Assembly: GCA_029204225.1 (NCBI GenBank)
Contig: CM055102.1
Coordinates: 18,204,937 to 18,268,936 of the forward strand
DNA length: 64,000 bases
Direction of reading: 5' to 3'
Source of the DNA: Diphasiastrum complanatum
Taxonomy: Eukaryota > Streptophyta > Lycopodiopsida > Lycopodiales > Lycopodiaceae
Part shown: positions 59,201-64,000 of the stretch, piece by piece
Position numbering within the stretch: position 1 is the stretch's first letter
How the letters are laid out: the number at the start of each line of letters is the position of its first letter
Program-made: the position numbers and the translations under genes
The notes under the pieces: model-generated
Told to the model about the DNA's origin: nothing
Seen by the model: only the letters and a program-made list of their open reading frames with translations
Database searches by the model: none

Positions 59201-62200
59201 TTCAGATCAACGGGTTGCCAGATCAATGATTTCCAGATCAACAGGTTGCCAGGTCAATGGGATCAACAGATTTCAGATGCCAATGAACGTTTTCAGTTCA
59301 GCAGGAACGGTTCCGTTTGCCAGATGCGAATGCCAGAACGTTTTTTCTTACAAATTTTAGATCAACGATTTTTAGATCAGGGGTATTGAATGTCTATTCA
59401 CTTCTCTACCTTTGGCTTCTCATACCTTCGTTCAACAAACCTTGACAGATCGGCACATTTTGGCCTCGTAAATTAGATTTAGCTCTTATAATACCTTTAC
59501 TCACACACTGCAACTGTGCACTTATTTCCCACAGACAGCAGTTTTGATTTGGGGCAGATTTGTGGATGTTTTGGCCAACTATTGGCTTCTTCACCTTGCC
59601 TACATCTCCTCTTGAATTTGGACATTTTTGAGCAACTTTTTGCAAGTCCTTGTATTTATCTCATTTTCCTAGCAATCATATCATGCCAAAGTGCACTTCT
59701 TAATTCTTTTGTAGTTTCTTGTGGCATTGTGATATAATGAAAGCAGAGTTGCAGCGGATCGCGATCCGCTGCAAAAACTTCCGGTCGCGGAACGTCAGCG
59801 ATCCGCGACCCGGATCGCGAAATTTTTTGTGTGGAAAAGGACTAACGGCCAATTTTTTTTTTTGATAGTTTAATACTAACTAACTAAACTTGGGGATGTT
59901 GGACATGATGGAATGATTACAATCCAAGCTTGCAACTATAAACTCTGTTACAAATGGCATATGAAAGAAGATTCGAGACTCCCGACACAAAGAACTCACA
60001 CACACATGACCGTTCGAAGGGATGCTTATGCTTATGCTTCTGAGATGGTTGCTTATGCTTCATAATTGTTGTCAGTTTGCTGCCATTTAATACCGTTCCA
60101 TGTGATTTCATTTCACATAATACAGAAATAGAGATGTTCAATAAAGAATCACTTAATGGCCCAAAATTGGACCACACTCCTCTTGGAACTTCGAGCAAAC
60201 TAGATAAGTGAATATTGGCACCCAAAAAAAAAGAAAAAGGATTTTTTTTTGCGTTCTTGGAAACCCTAATTGGATTTCCCGGATCAGGTTCCGGATCGCG
60301 TTCCGGAACGGAACCTGCAACTCTGAATGAAAGTAAGAAAAACTTTTGCAATCATTCTTCTTTTGCAGTATTTTTAGAACAGGTAAAAGTAAAATAACTT
60401 TCTACTGAAAAGGATACAACTTTCTTTAGGTCATAACATTCCTCAAAGGCTCTTCATAGTTATGCAATATTTTTCCAGACACTATTTAAACTGGGTCTTA
60501 CTAGTAGAGGTTTGAAAGTGTTGCAGGCAGACGCTACTGTAGGCAAGTCCATCTAGCTATGGACTATGGACCTAATTACTAGAAGAGCAAAAGTACTTGA
60601 TTGGATCAATTAGTGTACTCTTTGTTACCTTTGATTTTCCATCAATGTAAGGGTGAAATGGAGAAGAGGAACTTATAGTAGAACAAGCTTGTCAAACAGG
60701 GAATTTTTTTGGGTACTATTCACTTTGCTAACCCATGTAATGCAAGAATGTGCTTAGCATACATGCATGGGGCATTCCGGAATGTGTCCTGGAACACGTT
60801 CTGGGTTGTTGACCCAGAACAGTTTTTTTTTTTTTTTGCATTAGGGGTTTCAAATTGTAGATTCTTTTTTATGGGGGATCTGATGGGAATTTTTTCAAAA
60901 TTTTTTAAACACTACACGGACCCTGTTTTTGTCATATACTATTAATTGTATTTGCCCTGTTTTTGCTGGATATTGTGGACATCGTACCATTGGCAGTGAA
61001 ATCGCTGGAAAGCCAGTGAAATCAGGTCCTTAGAAAATTGGAATGCCAGTGAAATTGTCGGAAAGCAAAGTATAGGAATGAAACCAGCATATTTTTTTGT
61101 TTTCAATGTTTTGATTGGTTTTTTTTTTATTAAATAGTTGCAAATTTTTTGAAAACTTAATTTTTTTTTGATTTCTATGGAAAAAACAGTTGTATATATG
61201 TTTTAGAATTTAATGTATATATCATGTATAAAAACATAAAATAATATGAGCGTTCCGGAACGCTCAGCCAATGGAACGTGTTCCGCTGGCATCTATGGTG
61301 CTTCATGACTCGTAAGCAATAAAATTTGCTTGTACACTGAACCTATGCACAAGTGTTCAAATCATATTATGACCATGAGTTGATTTTGGTATTTTTGTAA
61401 ACAAGTCCACAGCTAGTTGTTGCCAAGGGGATTAGGGGAGGTAAAGCCATTGTTCACACCTTCGAAGCCCGTTCCGAGCAAAATGGGTTGGAACGTTCCA
61501 TTCCACCCGTTCCAGAACGTACTGGGTCGGAACAAGTTCATGTAAAAAAGAAACAAGGCATCAAAGTGCCACCTGCTGGCCGTTATCTTCCTTCTTCGCG
61601 ATCTTCCTTCTTATAATATATTGAGCGACGATTATAATGCACTGAGGGACACTACAGATCAGAAATCGATTTCAAATCATTGTTCAAGACAGGTTCAAGA
61701 CAAGACATATATCCGAGCTAGAATCGCTGTATCTTGATACATTGAATACAGTCATCAGAGGAAAGAGGCTGCCAACCACTGGCCTACATTCCAAAGACTT
61801 AACACGTTGATCTCGAGTGGCTTTCGCCACGACGCAAATTTAAATCAAGAAACTTCTTTTAAAAAAGTGACTACATTGCTTACAAAAATTGTTTTTGCCA
61901 TTCGCTATTACGTTTGCTGCTTTCAGTAGTGTACGCACTTTTTTGGACATTCATGGATATTTGTGATCTACGCTCAGGCTTTCTAGCAAAGATTTTGATG
62001 CTGATAAGAAAATAGGACATCTTTGTATCTAAATAGGACAACGCTATGTGTCTTTGTAAAAACACGTATTTTTTTAATAATTTTTTTGGAGTCTCGTTCC
62101 GGAACGCGTTCTGTTTCCAGAACGCGTTACGTTCCGGAATGGGCAACTAAGGTTCACACTATTATCAATTGTCACTAGTATCATTTTGCTATATAAGTGC

Positions 62201-63636
62201 TAGAAATAGATACATGACAAGGAGATTATGATTTAACATAATAATTCTTTAAAATTACACCACATCATTTGAAGCATGTACAACTCAGTCAGTTTAAGAT
62301 GACGGCAGGAGCACTGGCATTCTGAACTTGATCAGGCTTTTTACCTTAATTATTGTGTAGAAACTTATCCGAGTTTCAGCAAGGTCTTCTAGGTAGCTTA
62401 TTTTGATTTTTTATGCTCTTTAATAGTTAGTACATTTTTACAGGTTGCAGCTGTATAGTGGTGGCACATAGTTCTTCTCTCCTAGAGAGCTTATTTTGGC
62501 TGCCAGTTCTTGGATCTAACGATGGGCTCTTCTTTTTCTTGCTTATAGAGCTCATGGTGATGTCTAGCCAACACTTCGACACAGCTTCTTCCATAACAGA
62601 GCCTTGAAAATTCAGTGCCTTGTAAGAATTTGGAAGTTTTGTTTTGCCCATTGCATAACTTCAAAGACCTATTGAAAGAAGCACTTCGTGTATGTCCAAT
62701 GCAGCTCCATTAGAGTGTCAGCAGCTGTGAACTAAAGATGTAACATGACTTGCAAAAGCAACATAGAAACAGTCAAGCTCAATAACGGGAGATGAATGTG
62801 ATGTCAATGAGTGAGTTTCTTGTTACCTGTCAGAAGGTTTTAGGCTTTTGAGAATCAAAACAATTGTGAAATTATCTTCAATGTAGAATCTGAGGGACCC
62901 TTTCTTATGGTTCTTGGATAGCAACTTCTAGTGATCCTTGTTCACCCAATTTTTGTTGATAGAATGGGAGGTTGGGGTGGACAATCATCGTTAATCTGAT
63001 GCCTGAAACCGTGATATCTTATTTCAATCTTAGCCCAAAAGCTCTCTTCTGTTTTGTCAAAAATGAATGGTCTACTTACGCTTAGACGCAGTCAGGCCTA
63101 ATTATTGGTATGATCTAAAGTCTAAAATTTGCATGTGTTTTTGAGACAAGCTAAGGTGGTGTTGACAACATTGAGTGGCAAGGGTTGAGAGACTCACAAA
63201 CTTGTCCCAGGTGATCATCTGGAGCCAATACTTGATGACATTGTTTTCTGAACTTTCAAGCCATTATCAAACATGGCTATGTAAATCTTAGAGAGTGGTT
63301 CCTTCAAGCACTTGTAATAAATACATGATTAGCAACACACAGGAAGGTTTTGATTTCAATAATTACTGTTCCTAATAAGTCAGCTTCTTTGATCTTGTAC
63401 ATAATGTACAAAATCGCTTTATCATATTGTATTTTTCTACAAAATAAGACTCCCTAACCAAGACGCTGCTAGCTTCTCTTTGCAGGTTTTGTTCTTTTAG
63501 TTGCAAGTCATATGTGAGTGTGGATAGCTCTGAGTTTGAACTTTTTACTGGGATTAACTTGTCTGGCTGTGCTAAAATTCGTTGGCAGGAAGATGCAAGG
63601 AAGGAGAAGATGGCAAAGAATCGTTACACAGTTTGA
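43993..63636 (+). CDS. eIF4E: Eukaryotic translation initiation factor 4E (cap-binding protein), five exons
   Basis: eIF4E binds the mRNA cap and recruits eIF4G in the cytoplasm. Exons: 43993-44249, 48669-48843, 48957-49082, 50214-50279, 63589-63636, giving 223 aa. All introns are GT-AG and the frame holds throughout (672 nt with the stop). The N-terminal 45 residues are acidic and variable. The core starts at [12 protein letters not shown] (46). Cap-stacking Trp are present at W68 (SAWG) and W114 (EPKWEDP), the cap-phosphate region at [12 protein letters not shown] (165-176), and the dorsal eIF4G-contact Trp at W85 (TVEDFW). The C-terminus KNRYTV is typical of eIF4E. Length and five-exon pattern fit plant eIF4E. 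eIF(iso)4E is the alternative, less likely from the C-terminus. Intron 1 (4.4 kb) and intron 4 (13.3 kb) are filled with mobile elements. No coding damage is seen. Confidence 0.93.
44698..44807 (+). repeat. Segment shared by eIF4E introns 1 and 3 (copy 1)
   Basis: GACCTGCACCTAC, GCTATGCATGATGAAGTTGA and TAGGGTTGAA occur in the same order and spacing at 49619-49730. Confidence 0.6.
45530..45545. repeat. Perfect 16-bp palindrome in a GTTTCGAAAC-rich patch
   Basis: CCCGTTTCGAAACGGG is self-complementary. Related words (GCATTTTGAAAC, AAAACGCGTTTCG, TGCGTTTCAAAATG) follow at 45515-45590 and 46385-46410, suggesting ends of a small palindrome-rich element about 0.9 kb long. No target duplication found. 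Confidence 0.4.
45696..45850. repeat. 79-bp tandem duplication
   Basis: GAGAATGACCAAAGAGCAAA to TTCCAAGTTT is repeated head-to-tail with almost no change (copies from 45696 and 45775). Confidence 0.85.
46869..47280. mobile_element. Solo LTR in eIF4E intron 1
   Basis: 412 bp starting TGTTAGGAATTAATGG and ending GATTCTAACA, so the ends form TGTTAG/CTAACA. It is flanked by a perfect 5-bp direct repeat AAAGG (46864-46868 and 47281-47285). A TATAAG near 47118 fits an LTR promoter on the plus strand. No internal retroelement sequence adjoins. A 22-bp direct repeat (CTATTTTTAGTATAGGTAC) lies near its left end. Confidence 0.75.
48669..48843 (+). CDS. eIF4E: eIF4E exon 2
   Basis: Acceptor ATGTAG, donor ACA/GTATGG. 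Completes Arg86 and codes to residue 144, including [15 protein letters not shown] and [11 protein letters not shown]. Confidence 0.92.
48957..49082 (+). CDS. eIF4E: eIF4E exon 3
   Basis: Acceptor CTTGCAG, donor CAG/GTACTG. 42 codons: [20 protein letters not shown], then the [11 protein letters not shown] cap-phosphate region. Confidence 0.93.
49083..50213 (+). other. eIF4E intron 3 with internal duplication
   Basis: A ~130-bp segment beginning CCTAAATGCTGCAA(C/T)CAGGAAATTGG occurs at 49351 and again at 49769. Between them (49619-49730) lies the segment shared with intron 1. No coding content. Confidence 0.7.
50214..50279 (+). CDS. eIF4E: eIF4E exon 4
   Basis: 22 codons ([20 protein letters not shown] plus FH). 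Acceptor TGTGCAG, donor CAT/GTAAGC. Confidence 0.9.
52748..53665 (-). repeat. 3' LTR of the gypsy element
   Basis: 918 bp, TGTTGCGCC...TTACAACA. Nearly identical to 58104-59021; several of the differences cluster around 53176-53190. Confidence 0.95.
53666..53676 (-). other. Polypurine tract
   Basis: Complement reads CGAGGGGAGGA directly before the 3' LTR. Confidence 0.85.
53906..57408 (-). pseudogene. Gypsy chromovirus pol (protease-RT-RNase H-integrase-chromodomain), nearly intact
   Basis: Protease: [35 protein letters not shown] and the catalytic YIDDILVFS. RNase [30 protein letters not shown]. Integrase: zinc-binding [12 protein letters not shown]...CPTCQQVKV, core with [37 protein letters not shown]. 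Chromodomain at the end: [22 protein letters not shown] at 56448-56446 interrupts RT where relatives have a sense codon; the frame goes on unchanged beyond it. A one-base shift near 55375 separates RNase H from integrase. The frame is open upstream of 57408 only to about 57423, with no gag. With two simple lesions it is inactive in itself. Confidence 0.92.
57600..58025 (-). repeat. Leader with five degenerate copies of a GGTG(A)AAGCACGG motif
   Basis: On the plus strand CCGTGCTTTCACC-like words occur at about 57625, 57737, 57828, 57913 and 57988, mostly followed by (A/G)GCAGCAC(A)TTGCCTCA-type text. Spacing is 75-110 bp. This fills most of the space between the PBS and the protease frame. Confidence 0.6.
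58089..58101 (-). other. Primer-binding site, initiator tRNA-Met
   Basis: Complement reads TGGTATCAGAGCC, two bases inside the 5' LTR: the canonical plant iMet PBS. Confidence 0.9.
58104..59021 (-). repeat. 5' LTR of the gypsy element
   Basis: 918 bp, the partner of 52748-53665. Includes GGTAAAGCACG, the same word as in the leader motif but in the opposite orientation. Confidence 0.95.
59082..59387. mobile_element. Short hAT-like element 1
   Basis: 306 bp between perfect 8-bp direct repeats GAATGTCT (59074-59081, 59388-59395). Left end CATAGTTCC resembles the ends of the other three; the right end is a poor match. The left part is full of GTTCC/GGAAC words. A unit (CGTTT....AATGCGAATGCC.AACGTTTTTTCTTACA) is duplicated inside, near 59157 and 59308. 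Confidence 0.5.
59744..60325. mobile_element. Short hAT-like element 2 (MITE)
   Basis: 582 bp with perfect 11-bp terminal inverted repeats CAGAGTTGCAG/CTGCAACTCTG and a perfect 8-bp target duplication AATGAAAG (59736-59743, 60326-60333). Eight-bp duplications and C(A)G-starting TIRs are hAT superfamily hallmarks. No transposase is encoded. Subterminal regions are palindromic: a 26-bp perfect palindrome at 59749-59774 and GCGTTCCGGAACG near 60298. Confidence 0.8.
60758..61297. mobile_element. Short hAT-like element 3
   Basis: 540 bp. Ends CATACATGCATGGGG and (complement) CATAGATGCCAGCGG agree at 11 of 15 positions, and both are followed by GGAACACGTTC. Flanks GTGCTTAG and GTGCTTCA agree at 6 of 8. 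Holds CATTCCGGAATG and GAGCGTTCCGGAACGCTC. Non-coding. Confidence 0.5.
61460..62151. mobile_element. Short hAT-like element 4
   Basis: 692 bp between perfect 8-bp duplications GTTCACAC (61452-61459, 62152-62159). Ends CTTCGAAGCCCGTTCCG and (complement) CTTAGTTGCCCATTCCG agree at 13 of 17. Subterminal GTTCCGGAACG palindromes at both sides. No transposase. Confidence 0.65.
63589..63636 (+). CDS. eIF4E: eIF4E exon 5
   Basis: Acceptor TTGGCAG; 15 codons [15 protein letters not shown] and a TGA stop. An exact fit to the conserved eIF4E C-terminus in the required phase, 13.3 kb from exon 4. Confidence 0.9.
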   Translation, partial: EDARKEKMAKNRYTV

Positions 63637-64000
63637 ACTTCTGAAAATGATTTGCAAGCATCAATTTTGAGAGTTGTGATACTTTGGTAGTATTCTCTTC
63701 GTCATTCAAAGCACTTCAAATACATTCGAATTTAGTAGCTTCCTGCTGCTAGCTTGGTCCATGTGGAAACATATGATGGAGGAATCTTGTTGGAAGGATA
63801 TGACACGTCAAGCTACACATGGTCCATATGTAACTTCTTTGGGCTTTCTTACACATTAATGAGAAATTCCTGTGCATCATGATTTTGAAGGTTTGTGGGT
63901 TTCAGTTATATCTCCTTATGGCTCTGCCCTATGTTGAGTACACCCTTAGAGGCTGATGAAATTAGTTGACTTCTGGGGCAAAAATATGATTAGATGTGCT

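Larger units (their letters stand above)
50280..63588 (+). other. eIF4E intron 4, 13.3 kb
   Basis: GTAAGC...GGCAG. Holds a 23-bp tandem pair (GACTATTG(G/A)CTATCCAACT, 50778 and 50801), the complete antisense gypsy element (52748-59021) and four short palindrome-rich elements (59082-62151). The flanking stretches (50280-52747, 62152-63588) show no other gene. Confidence 0.85.

Overview
The window reads as nuclear DNA of a land plant with a large, repeat-rich genome. A homosporous fern is my best guess: the DYW-class PPR gene has a fern-like architecture, introns exceed 10 kb, and Ty3/gypsy and Ty1/copia remnants are everywhere. I cannot exclude another non-seed plant or a gymnosperm. There is no rRNA, CRISPR or bacterial-type operon.

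Three host genes are well supported. (1) An intron-less F-box/kelch gene lies at 15483-16622 (+). (2) A DYW-type PPR RNA-editing factor lies at 25788-29329 (-). Its last exon alone encodes the PPR array and DYW domain, and four short phase-compatible upstream exons add an N-terminus with two split 'PDF-like' modules. (3) A complete five-exon eIF4E cap-binding gene lies at 43993-63636 (+), encoding 223 aa. Its intron 1 (4.4 kb) holds a solo LTR with a perfect 5-bp target duplication. Its intron 4 (13.3 kb) holds a whole antisense Ty3/gypsy element and a series of short palindrome-rich, hAT-like elements.

Layout: 0-3.2 kb, AT-rich DNA and a broken coiled-coil ORF of unknown family on the minus strand. 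3.2-5.5 kb, a gypsy remnant whose gag and RT/RNase H are fused into one open frame between two diverged LTRs. 5.6-10.4 kb, a decayed copia element with its 3' LTR. 12.7-18.3 kb, two copies of an unnamed repeat, a tandem tRNA-derived SINE-like pair, tandem repeats and the F-box gene. 19.7-22.5 kb, a 3'-truncated copia element. 22.7-23.6 kb, a probable gypsy LTR plus adjoining internal sequence. 25.8-29.3 kb, the PPR gene. 31.65-31.8 kb, a very long (CT)n tract. 32.1-32.9 kb, an LTR related to the gypsy element in eIF4E. 33-39.3 kb, an ORF-poor, C-over-G skewed tract. 39.8-43.0 kb, a decayed retroelement with a Penelope-type reverse transcriptase. 43.9-63.6 kb, eIF4E.

The observations I rate highest are the Penelope-type RT element (unusual for a plant), the nest of short hAT-like palindrome elements in eIF4E intron 4, and the gypsy element there that keeps pol but has no room for gag. 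Exon borders were set by hand from splice dinucleotides, reading phase and family resemblance. Family assignments come from recognised motifs; no database search was possible.
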